Below, piece by piece: positions 12,210 through 24,000 of a stretch of 64,000 bases of DNA. Within the stretch, counting starts at the first letter, position 1. Each line of letters begins with the position of its first letter. The notes under the pieces are model-generated. The model saw nothing but the letters and a program-made list of their open reading frames with translations. It had not been told where the DNA came from and ran no database searches. The position numbers were made by a program, and so were the translations under genes. Source of the stretch: Temnopleurus reevesii (lineage: Eukaryota; Echinodermata; Echinoidea; Temnopleuroida; Temnopleuridae); the NCBI GenBank assembly GCA_036244855.1, contig BQKZ01000743.1, forward strand, positions 6,950 through 70,949, read 5' to 3'.

Positions 12210-13250
12210 GGAAAATATGTGTACTCTGTATATCGCATGTACATTGTGTTATCATTACTTTAAGCAAGCTCGAGAAAATCTTTGATTCTATAATGGCAAA
12301 TATATAAAAATGAAAACTGTGGGGATTTGATGATAAATGAATTGTTGTTAGGTGATATACATAACTTTTAATCATCGTTATTATGCCCTCGGGAAGGTAA
12401 CGGCAGCGACCATGACGATGACGATGACTATGATAATAATGATGGTGACGATCCTAATTACATCAAGGTATGCTTTCAGATGATTAATGATGGGCGTTCT
12501 ACTCATCATGTCTCTGACTCGTACCTTCATGAACATGAATGTAAAGCATCGCTCACCGGATAAAGTAGGTGTGTATATCATCAAACTAGGCGGCTCTCAA
12601 ACACAAGTGGTTTGGACATTTTCTTGGCTCTTCATATCCTGATCTGGTAATGTTTTTGTTATGTTAATCCTGAAGTTTGGCGCGGATACAGGCGAGACAG
12701 CCTTGACCCTGGAACATGTGTGTGCACCGCTGATCGGAGCATCAGGGAAGATGAAACATAATTGAAAGTGATATGACAGCATTTTATTTATCATATTCCC
12801 AGACCACACCGAGCGCTTGTAATGTTCCGTAGTCATCGATGTTTATTATATTTTCTAGTTCGAGAGGAAAGCTGATGATCAACCATTATCCATCATCGGT
12901 TAGAACCACGCCCTATAGGTTAAATACTGATTTTAGGCCGAGGTGAACAGCGACAAAACCTTTAAAAAAATGTATTTACATCTGGTTATATCATATTCGC
13001 TTTCACTTCTTGTTCATTCTTCCCCACAGATCTATACCAGAGCAGGGTCCATTTAGTGCTACCCATTTCGAAAGAAAGAATTGTTCAATTCGCTCACCGC
13101 CTCACTAAGTTCTGACAGCTCCATTTTATGCCAACAAGCAGTATTTAGGTACGGCAGCTATATAGGCACATTGTGAAAAGGTTACTTATCAATTTGTTTC
13201 AAAATGCTCTTCGAATGTTCCATTTTTTTTAATATCCCCTGAGTTTTTTG
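12210..13250. other. Non-coding stretch with a short ATC/GAT tract
   Basis: A CGATGACGATGAC-type tract near 12412-12450 gives an artificially hydrophobic minus-strand translation. A G|GTGAGC donor-like site occurs near 12555 on the minus strand, but no coherent exon model could be built. Confidence 0.45.
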
Positions 13251-13279
13251 TTATACTTCTTTGCCCGTGTTTAGTGTGA

Positions 13280-14060
13280 ACAAGGGCGGCGGAACCGGGG
13301 GAGGGGGCAGGGGGCACTTGCCCCCCAAAATAGTCCAGCATGAAAAAATGTGCCCTTTTTCTGGGTCAAAATGCCCTTTTTCCTTTGTCAAACAAAACTT
13401 CCTTTTCCCACTTACCAAATTAATAGCACCTAATTCTTTTGTAAAGTTGTATTGCCATACTTGAAAGGGGCATTTTGCCCCCAATCTAACATTCTGTTTG
13501 CACCCTTTCAACTAACTTACTCGCCCCCTATGAAATGACCCTTGAACATGGCACGACACATATGCCCTTATTAATTACGTACGCGTATATTTGCCATGAT
13601 AATTTGTACCAATTCACAAGAAATAAATTAATCGACTCTCAGGAAATGGACTATTTTCATGCCCAAGGGGCGGCATACAGAGGGGGGGGGGGGGGAGGCA
13701 GGAGTTCGTTCCCCAAAAATAATACCGTTAGAAAATGTGCCCCTTTTCTGTGTCAATGTTGCTCTTTACTTAATCAAAAGAAACAACACAAATTATGTTT
13801 TCTTATTCACAAGACCGTAATTTAACAAGATAAACAATATACTTTCTCATTCCGAGGGGGCATCATACGGGAGGGGAATGGTGGGAGTGGGGACAAATGC
13901 CCCGGTTATTCTCATCCCTATGGAGGAGGCAGCATACCATGGGCGGGGGCTGGGGCAGGGTGCAAATGCCTCCCAAAAATTCTAACATGAGGAAATGTGC
14001 CCTTTTCCTGAATCAAAGTAGCCTTTGTTTCAGAGTCAAAAGAAACGGAACACATGCAAA
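13280..14060. repeat. Diverged tandem repeats with G-rich and GTGCCC motifs
   Basis: Four diverged units carry a G-rich tract, then CAAATGCCCCC-like, then AAATGTGCCC(C)TTTTC. They begin near 13290, 13664, 13855 and 13922. Short open stretches across them follow from repeat composition and are not genes. Confidence 0.55.
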
Positions 14061-14095
14061 TGCTTCCTACATGTATCTCATAGCCGGGCCCTGTG

Positions 14096-14515
14096 TGCAC
14101 CTATAGCCCCTACAGATGCGAGGAAAACACATTTTAGAATCGTAAAAATTAAAAAAAAAATATGGGGCAGCTCTCAAAACTTCCAACTGGGACTTCGGAC
14201 CTGGTGTGCGCCTTGCCCCTACAGATGCCAGTAAAACACATTTTTAGAATAGTAAAAATCAAAAATGTTCTGGGGCAGCTCCCAAAACTTCACACTGGTG
14301 TTTTGGACCTGGCCTGCACCTTGCCCCTACAGATGCCAGTAAAACATATTTTTAGAATAGTAAAAATCAAAAATGTTCTGGGGCAGCTCCCAAAACTTCC
14401 CACTGGGGCTTTGGACCCGCTGGCCTGCGCCTTGCCCCTACAGATGCCAGTAAAACATATTTTTAGAATAGTAAAAATCAAAAATGTTCTGGGGCAGCTC
14501 CCAAAACTTCCAATT
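14096..14515 (+). repeat. Tandem repeat, unit about 108-111 bp
   Basis: Unit starts (TGGGGCAGCT) fall at about 14164, 14272, 14380 and 14491, and a decayed unit lies just upstream. Each unit contains GCCTTGCCCCTACAGATGCC, which looks like a 3' splice site followed by ATG, and ends AAAATCAAAAATGTTCT. Since 108 and 111 are multiples of three, long open frames run through on both strands. I treat those frames as by-products of the repeat. Confidence 0.85.
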
Positions 14516-14719
14516 GCACTTCCCACTGCATTTAAATGGCATTTAAAGAAAAATGTGATAAAATTGAGGGGATATTCGTTATACCCGCTTCCAACTTTCT
14601 GTATTGCAAAAGCTGTTTGCTCTGTAATTTGTAAAGGGTGACCGATTATTGCATTGATGAGGATTCCCTCGTTTCCCTTTATCAGATTGTCCATTATAAA
14701 CTCCATATCACGGTAAAAC

Positions 14720-17250
14720 GGGGCGAATTAGGACATTGGGGTTGAACAGAGTCAGAACACTTTCCTTAAAGAATCATTTCCCCTAATAATGGCACAGTCT
14801 TAAACTTTGGAACATGTTCTCTGGTAGGCTTTTGAATCCGTGGGGAAATGAACAAAATTCTGAAAGCAAATATGATACGAGGAAAAAAAATTGTGGGGGG
14901 TTGTCCCTGTTCACCCAGTTTAAGATGATACTTTGTAATGTCTCATTTTTTAATCGAGAGCCTCTTTCGGAAGTAAAACGTCAGACACAATTTCCGATGC
15001 ACCAAGCGGTTTATGAAGAATTCAAAACCACTTTCCTCCCTTGGAAACTAAGAGTCTGATGGTCTGACCAAGACATATGATAATAATCTGATAATGTTAA
15101 TATCTTCTGAAGTTGGTCCTCTTGGGGAAAAGATTCTTGGAAATCAAATGTTGTGGCCTATAAGAGATCTAACATGAATTGAATAAGTTTGCCACAAAAG
15201 AATAAAGACCTGAAATTGATTTGGACTGGTCCATTTTGTGTCGAGATGAAAGCCAGGTGATTCTTTTTCATTGTTGTAGAAAATTTGTAATTGCATGGCT
15301 TTATTATCATTTATTTGTTGTTTTATAGGGGAGAGTTAAGAAAAGTGTAAGAACGCCGTGAGACCCGTTGTATAAAACCCCTTTTTGACATTTCCTTTTC
15401 TGAACATCTATGGAAACAAGTGCTTTATGCCAGAATCATTTGATTGCAAAACCTTTCATCCGACGAGGCCCCGTTGATTTATTTTAATTTATAAAGTGAC
15501 GTGAATATTGGCATACATTGTTACATCTTTTTTTTATAGAAAATATCGTTCCTTTTTTTCAGAAAACGATATCAACAAGTTCTTCCTTTGCACATATATA
15601 GAGCTTAAATATCCCGATGTTTTTTAAAGGATGTCTTGCAATCTTCAAGCCACTTCCACGGTGTGTGAGGATATTGATGGCAATGTTCGATGTGTAGGAC
15701 CAACCAAGATTCACAGTTCATGATAATGATCTAATTTGGAAACCTTCCTTTATTTTCACTCGCAAATCAAACAAGACAGAAATGGACGAGCTAAAACTAT
15801 TATGACCAATATCATGCAGTGTTATAGAAATTCAATCAAATAGAGGCCTATTAATATAAATAGCTTTTGGGGACGCCGACGTTTTAAAAGTCAATTTAAT
15901 AAGGAAACTATTTCATTAAAAGTGTGAGCTATTTGAATGAGCATGAATATAGAAATAAAATCACCCAACTTGTATCAACAAATCGTGTGCTGGAACTTAT
16001 TATATGCCACACTAATTCATTAATTATTCGAGGTTTCTGCAGAAATTCTTGATGCATTTTTCTATCTTCCCCATATCTTGAAAGAGTACGGAATTTATGT
16101 GATTTCTCATTCAGGCATAATTATTTCCTCAAAATAATGTATTCATTTCTAATCGCATTAAGGTTATGATTGGTAGTGGTGACATTTATTATTTAAATAA
16201 ATACTCCTGTGGCATGTTTATCATGACGTGGTAAACGGATATAATCCAATGGATATCTGCCAGTTAAAACGTAAAGCTTACGTTTTGAACTTGTTCCGGT
16301 AATAACAAGTTTGACATTACTCAAAACAGACATTTTTCAATATCAACAAAAATAAATTGACATTGTAACAGTCCCCAAACATCCGTGTGTACACAGGAAT
16401 TTGTAATCTTCCTGTATTTTACACTCGCATCACGAGTTTGTAATGTCTCTCTTTTTATAGGAAATTATTAAACAATGAAATCAAATGCCGAATATTGACC
16501 ATACAACATATATAGAGTCTTTTATATTCTCAACAATTTAAACTTTACATAATTATGGATAAATACATTTGTAACTTGAATGGTTTGAATAAAGCAGAAC
16601 TATTGTCATGTTGCATTTCACAATAAGTTATGTTTAAACATTTGAAACATTTGTGAAGTAATGAATAATTCAAAATGATTAGTTCGATTAAAGTGCATGT
16701 GACTCCCATTTTCGTTTTTTATAGCACGATATCTAACATTAAATGTAAAAATCCTTTCGACATAACGAATCAATTGACACAGAGTAATAAACTGATTTCG
16801 ATTGTTTTCTTATCATTCTTATTATCCTACCATACTTGCCCAAAGTTACCAAAACAAATACATTGGTCTAATCATTAACATATTCTATGGGTGATGTCAC
16901 CACTATTCACCAGTATGTAATTATTGCTACAAAGTATTTAATATTTCGATGCACAAGTATCTAAAACATTTGGTCGTCAAGTATTGACCGGCCATTGATC
17001 TTTTTTCCCCTCAGATACCTCGATCATGATTGCATCAGGGTATTTTGCGGTTAAAGTTCACAAAAATTATTTCTCCCAATATTAGTTAGTTAATATATGT
17101 TGAAGGACACCATTCGATTTTCTTAATGCACTGTGTATTGTTTGACGTCGATGTCATTACTCTCGTTTCGGGAAACTCCAGAGGATGTGGGAAATACGTA
17201 TATAAGTGAAATCCTCATACTATATTATTGCATTTCATAAATAGGAAGTG
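14720..17250. other. AT-rich non-coding stretch downstream of R1
   Basis: This includes the 3' flank of R1. Open stretches are short (under about 85 codons) with no splice context. AATAAA-type signals on the minus strand, for example at TTTATT near 16187, could serve R1 but none is decisive. Confidence 0.45.
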
Positions 17251-17258
17251 TCTGTAGT

Positions 17259-18064
17259 CTAGAGAGTCCCATACACTTCCTCACTGCTTGGAGGCATATA
17301 ATCGGGTTCTTTCGCTCGAGTATTGTCTGTCGTTTCATTGGAATGTTTGAGATCTGTGCCGCTAGGTGGCGCTGTGTGCTGTTCAGCGTCAGTCATATCA
17401 AGCTGTCCGTACTGGGCACTATCATCATCCTTCTGCTCCGTCTTCATAGGACCCCTGTCCAGAGATTGATATGTCTGTACCTCTGTGCGACAGTCAACTT
17501 GCTCTCCAGGAACAGCCTGCGCTGGTTCGAGCCTTCCGTATTCATTGTCCTCTGGAGAATTTACATGACTCTGGAGATGTCCAGATTTATTGAGACTCCG
17601 GTCAAGTTTCCCGTACTGACCACCATCTTCGATGACGTCATCCGTCCGGCTACTCTGGCTCTCTACTTCACCCCGTCTCTCTTCAATTACATCATCGTTG
17701 GGTACTGTTGTTTCTGGGTTTTCATCCACACCAAATTCGAGATACTCCGGTTGTTCATCGGTCTTTGGACTGTTCTTCTCATTGGGGTCTTCAAGCTCAT
17801 AATACACCAAGCCATCACCTGGGTCCTTCCTGTTTTGTTCGATTGTCGTTGGCTCGTTTCGGGACGAACCTCCCTCTCCTCCTCCTCTGTACCAAAGATA
17901 CCCATTGGAGTCTTCCGTAGCATTGGTCAGTGGTCCTTCTTGTTGTGATCTATTAGATGTTCCTAGATGTTCGACTCCTGCATAGAAGTGTAAATCTTCG
18001 TTGGCTTCGATCTCGTACGCGTTTTCTTCGTCTGTACGACTCGGCGCTCGCTTCACCGAAAGCT
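17259..18064 (-). CDS. R1 exon 9: cytoplasmic tail with ITIM-like motifs
   Basis: A phase-1 terminal exon of 267 codons plus TAG. Tyrosine motifs in order are YAGV, YYEL, YGKL, YGRL, YQSL, YGQL and YGTL; YLEF and YMPP also occur. LVYYEL fits the classic ITIM consensus (hydrophobic or Ser at -2, L/I/V at +3). Others keep YxxL but lack the -2 residue. The motifs from YGKL on are spaced roughly 16-30 residues apart in Asp/Glu/Ser/Asn-rich linkers, and the last sits exactly at the C-terminus. No kinase, TIR or death domain is present, so any signalling must be by recruitment. Confidence 0.85.
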
Positions 18065-21000
18065 CTAAGAAAACGTAAATCAAGTAAGAAAAATCGAGAT
18101 GGTTAGTGAAGTGAAGCCAAGTCACATTATGATTAAGTTCTCATGCCAGGGTCGGATCCAGCTTTTTCCCAAAAGGGGTTTTGGATGCCAATTTAGACAT
18201 TGGTCAGGGGGAGGGTATTGGAGATGGTTCCCCCTCCCACAGTATGGAGGGTTTTTTTTTTCATTTTTAGAGTTGCCAGCTATCTTTTTGTAATTTGGAT
18301 CCGCCACTGCATACATGTAAGCACTTAATATATGGATAGAACGTTCTTACAAAGTGTAAATTATATAAGTGTGTATGGACATGCTCTTTTTAATTTTCAC
18401 ATTTATGCTGAGCAATCAAAGGTTTGTACTCTCCAAAAAAACATAGAAAGTTGCTATTGTTCTTGGTTGGCTTCATGCCTTCACGAATGAGAACTAAAAT
18501 TTATATAATAATGGAAGATTAATGGTTTGCCGTAGAAATTGTATTTCTATACGAACCTGCCAAGGAGCCAGTGTCTTTGCAACTACATCCTTTCCTCATC
18601 CTGCAGTGCGTGGGAAGAAGCAAAAATTAAATTCTGAATGTTCAAAATGTTGAATTCATTGCAATAACAATTCTTTTATCCCTCATCCCTCTCTCGTTTA
18701 AGATGAAGCAGTACGTGCGTTTGTCTCCTTTAAACTTCTGAAAACGCTCCACACACCATGTCTTTTCGTGCACACATCAGCACATTCCTTCACTTAAACA
18801 AAATTTAAACAACAGTTAACCCAACAATGTGCCGTTAAAATAGACTCAATACCTCAATAGCTTTTTTGTTTTGTTTGATACACATTTAAACTTTTTTATA
18901 TGATTAAATCATTCTGGAACACTTTCCATTCAAATTGTAATCTTACCATTGTGGAACACCTCCGTTCCGCCAAATGAAAACCACACCGACAGCGATAAGG
19001 ATAATGATGATGACGATAGGTACCACGATACCAGCGACGTTTGCCTGGTTTGTATTTGATCCTTCAAAGCCACCCATATTTCCTCCTCCACCTGCATTTT
19101 ATTCCAATAAATGAAAAAAATGTTATGGCATTTCCTTATGGCTCATGGTTTGTAAACGATTTCATAACTTATTTCGAACATCAATATCTGATCTTTGATT
19201 ACTTGCGCTAGGATAGAGGACTTACAGACAGGAGGACATTTTTTCTTGTGAATGTATCTTAAAAGGAATTGATTCCATCTACGACATTCCGGCAAGCTAG
19301 AGACCTATATCTCAGAATGAGCTGTGTCAAACAGTAATGACTGAATTTAGCATGCCAACTTCATTATAATACCACAACATTCTCGAGATAAATATAATTA
19401 TCATTATCTTTTTTAAAGATATTTTCTTATTTTATAGTTTTCAATGAGGCAAACTAATAAAAATGACATATTTTGGTGTTATGAAAATATTCTATGATAA
19501 ATGTCAAATGATTTCGCTTTGTAGATCTTACCAGCTTGAGTTGTACTTGACCCATTGTCCGTTCCGTCTAGAGGGCTGTAAAGAGAAAAAATATTAAAAC
19601 TAATTCAGGGTCCTTGTGAGTGTTCCTTACTTGCTAACTCATGTGTATATCGAGCGCGAGTCAAACAATTTAGCCAAGCTGCGAATAGAGGCAGTAAAAT
19701 AATCAATAGAGCATATTTTGGATTTCGTCTTCCTTAAATATTAACTTGTAACATTATTTGTTTATTTATTTATTATCATTTATTGAATTCATTCACTCAT
19801 TCATTACAATTTTCTTTTAATCCTTTATTGTTTCATGTTTTAATTCTTTATACTTCATTCTTTTTTTTTTTTTTAGTTTTTTACTATTTTGTTTGATTGA
19901 TTGATTAATTTCTTTCTTTCTTTTCTTTTTTTAGAGGGGGAAGGGTAGTCTTGTCCTCAAGCAATGAATTCTCAGGCCTTGTCCTCACGCGGTTGGGTTT
20001 GGGTGGTGTCGCCCTTACTCTGGGAGGTCGTCCTCGTGAACTTGTTTTCAGGTCTTGTCCTCACCAATTGTTGTTTGGGTCTTGTCCTCACACAGTGGTT
20101 TTTCAGGTCTTGTCCTCACCAATGGTTGTTCGGGTATTGTCCTCACGCAGTGGTTGTTCGGGTCTTGTCCTCACGCAGTGGTTGTTCGGGTTTTGTCCTC
20201 ATGTTGTGGTTTTAAAATCTTGTCCTCACACAGTGTTTTTTCATGTCTTGTCCTCACCAATGGTTGTTTGGGTCTTGTCCTCACACAGTGTTTTTTCAGG
20301 TCTTGTCCTCACGCAATGGTTTTTCAGGTCTTGTACTCACGAAGTGGTTTTTCGGGTCTTGTCCTCACCAATGGGTTTTCAGGTCTTGTCCTCACCAAAG
20401 TCTTTTTTTAGGTCTTATCCTCACAAATAGTGTTCAGGTCTTGTCCTCACACAGTGGTTTTTCATGTCTTGTCCTCACCAATGGTTGTTCGGGTCTTGTC
20501 CTCACACAGTGTTTTTCAGGTCTTGTCCTCACGCAGTGGTTTTCAGGTCTTGTACTCACGAAGTGGTTTTTCGGGTCTTATCCTCACCAATGGTTTTCAG
20601 GTCTTGTCCTCACACAGTAGTTTATCAGGTCTTCTCCTCACCAATTGTTTCTCGTGTCTTGTCCTCACACAGTGGTTTCCAGGTATTGTCCTCGCGTAGT
20701 GGTTTTGGGGTATTGTCAAGGGGGGAGGGGCTATATTTCTTATGGGGTTTAGGTTGTCACACTGTTGGAAGACCAAAATTGCTCATGGAAGAGACCAAAG
20801 TTTGACATGTCATTTGTTTAAAAAAATTGAACTTTTGACTAAAACATGAAGAGATATATTGACTGCTTACCTTTTACATTCACCACACGCCCCACAAACC
20901 GGTGGACTATTACGTGTCGGTGTTTCGCATGAGCATGAGCCCCATAAGCCATTAGCAATCGACCTTTGCAGACAAATATCTGAACTTGGTGAGAAGATGT

Positions 21001-24000
21001 CAGCTAGACAGTTACAATCCTGAGCCCTTTCACAGCAAACACCAGAACTGTCGGGACATGACGAAGCTATCGGGTAGCAACCATCGACTAACGACCCTGC
21101 AAACAAAAAATTTAGATACGGATTAGTTTATTATATTTTGTTTACAAATAGTTTCATGCAAAGTACATGGTCTGGATCAGAATACCTTTCACCGTATATT
21201 AATTGAAAGCCTTTTCCTTGAACATCCCACGAAACACTGGCAACGTATCAATTAACATACATGCCAAGTGAGATAAAGTGACAAGTGGGTGTATAGCAAT
21301 ACCTTTGGCTATCAGTAATATATAACAAAATATGTTCAGAAAGCTCTTCGAATTTGATTTAACCACTACATCGTCCAGATTTCTCCTGAATAATGGGGTT
21401 ATATTCATTCAAGGAAAGTTACATTTGAATAACATTTAAAGAATAATTGGAATAATTCTTGCCTTATCCTAACATAGATAAACACTTACTGGCATTGCTT
21501 TACCGAGGAGCTGTGAAAAAAAAAGTTGACATGCCTATTCTGGTAGGAATTGAACCCATGATATCCTGATGACTAGACAGGTGTCTTACCACTGCACCGA
21601 GAGCCGATGGTAGTGTGGGCTCGATTCGTGTTATAGCAGCAGGTACTGCGTAAATATCAATTGAATTGAACACGAACTGATCGCAAGCTTACCACTATCA
21701 TCGGTTCCCGGTGGTCTTGTGGTAAGACATTTCGTCTGCTTATCAGGAAATCGTGGGTTCGATTCCTACCCGAGAATGCTTGTGATTTTTCTTCACAACA
21801 ATGTCAATCAGTGTATATCTATGTTGGGATAAGGCAATAATTATTTGGAATCATTTATCTACTCAACACAAAAATCATTCAGTTTGTTTGCATGTTATCT
21901 AGATCAACTTACTCGATGGTGATGTGAATGTACAAAGCGACTCTTCATTCCCTCGTTCATATTTACATTCCACGTCTCGGCTCCCTCTAAAAGCGAAGAA
22001 AATACAATTAAGAGGTTGTAGTTGTAAAATGAAATCGAGATACAGAAGAAAATGAATGGAGCAATAACATTACTACTTCAAATAAGTCACACCTTTGTAA
22101 TGTTAAGTCTTGCTCGTTAAAAGCTGCAATGTTACAACGTGATTTCTCTTTAGAGGCTTATAAAGATGGTGCAAAAGCGTTGCAGCAATTTGCAGACACA
22201 TACGATTCGGGCGAAGGCGAGACACATTGCGAGGTCGATTAAATTTGACAAACATTTGCGTCATGAGTTGTAATTGTGATTGTGACGATTTACGAATTAT
22301 AAAACGCAATGATTCGTGAGCATTATAGTTGAGAAATTAATCAATTTGTGAATACTTGAAACTACTTAGTAACGAAGATATAGCGAATGTGTTACAAGAT
22401 CATGCAATGTGCATACGATTTTATACTTTTCGACCAATTATGAATTATCAAACGTAATGATTCATGAACATTAGATTAGTTTTGGAATTTAGAATCTACA
22501 AAAAAACTGCGCATCTGTTACGATTTTGTTTACGATGAAGTTACGACACATCACATAGTCGTCAGGTCGTTGAAACAAGTTATGACTGCTTGACAACGTT
22601 TTGCGACTTGTTTTGCGAACTTTTGCGAGGAAATTCGCGCTGCCCTCCCTGCCAGATCCTTCTTATCCAAGTTGTGATCTTATCGAAAACCCTTGCATAC
22701 CTTCGTAATTATTCGGTACGTCTTGTAAAAAAAAAAATACAATTGTAAACTGTTGCAAGTTCGCAAAGGTTTAGAGTACTTGCGACTAATAAACAGGTAA
22801 CTGCGATGATTTGCGATTTGTAAAGCTCTCGTAATATTCTGTTTTTTACTTGGCGAAGATTTAGGAACTTTACAATTGACTTTTGAACAATTCAATACAG
22901 TTCCATTCAAAGTAATATGAAGTACTATGAATGCCTACAAAATCATAATAGATTGTTTGCAAATATGTTACGAGTATATACAATTTCAAATCGCAATGGA
23001 AAATCACAATGATTCGCCAATAGGCAGATAGGACTTCAGCTTTAATTACGGGCTTGAGAGATGGGAAGAACTCACGACTTTTCGCAAATGAAGTAAGGTA
23101 TAGGCAGATTGTGAAGACACATTGCTGTATCGTCTTGTTGGTTTGCAAGACAGACATACATCCCATACTCCTGGTTCCCTTCACTGTCAGTATGAACATA
23201 AACACACACATCGTAATCGGTCGGAGCACACTGGATGCAGCCAAACGATTGACATGGAAAGAACCCTGAGAGGAAAGGAGGAAAGGAGGTGGTAATACGA
23301 TCTCATGATTAGTTATGAAAAATGATGAGGAATTACTCTAATCAGATCGACCGGTTTTTTAGGCATATGTCAATATGTTAAGCATGCTAAGGCCCCAGTC
23401 ACATAGAAGCCCGGAAGCAACACGATTCAATACGACTCTTTGTTTACTTCACAATTAGCTGCCTGCGAACAAAGAGTGGTGTTGAAACGTGTTCCTTCTG
23501 AGGTCCTATAAAGACCCGATTGAAAACAATCAAACACGACTCTTTCTTCAGTTAATAGTTGACTGCCCCTGAACAAAGAGTCGTGTTAAATCGTTATCAG
23601 TCGGGGTTCCGATGTGACTAAGCCTTTGATATTTTATTCACAAGTTCTGTGATCACTGGTGATGAAAATGTAATTTGTCATTCTTGGCATTACATGTGGA
23701 ACCACCATAGCACGCACTCAACGATATTTTCATAATATCATCTAATTATCTTCATTTAAACGAGCACTCTGAATTGGTAATATCTGATGGGTTCCCTAAC
23801 AATATAATGATAAACTTACCAATATTTGACAATTCGTCACCATTGTTTGTGGTACAGTTACAGTGACAGCCAGTCACATAAGCTGATGAGCGTTGAATGG
23901 CACCAGGATACGAGTATAATCTGCAGAACGAGAAATGAAATTTTATCAAGAGATTTTCTCATTTCTGGTGGATTTTTTTTTCTTGGAAGAGGGGGGGGGG

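Noticed and set aside
12381..12836. Membrane-spanning exon on the minus strand
   Set aside because: The hydrophobic stretch is the translation of an ATC/GTC repeat tract, and no acceptor and donor give a consistent phase.
14162..14706. Open frames of 138-159 codons on both strands
   Set aside because: The unit length of the tandem repeat is a multiple of three, so stops are absent by periodicity; no start context, splice pattern or product.
17343..17948. Long plus-strand open stretch (201 codons) opposite the R1 tail exon
   Set aside because: It lies antisense to the R1 tail, whose minus-strand frame has splice sites, phase and motifs. The plus-strand translation has no recognisable features.
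19951..20805. Overlapping open frames of up to 159 codons in three plus-strand frames
   Set aside because: They are read through the 28-bp minisatellite; openness in all three frames comes from the repeat.
21690..21775. tRNA gene
   Set aside because: The A-box, B-box, D-arm and T-arm look right and the acceptor stem pairs six of seven, but the anticodon arm is too long and does not pair. A second, inverted copy with the same 3' body shows it is a SINE.
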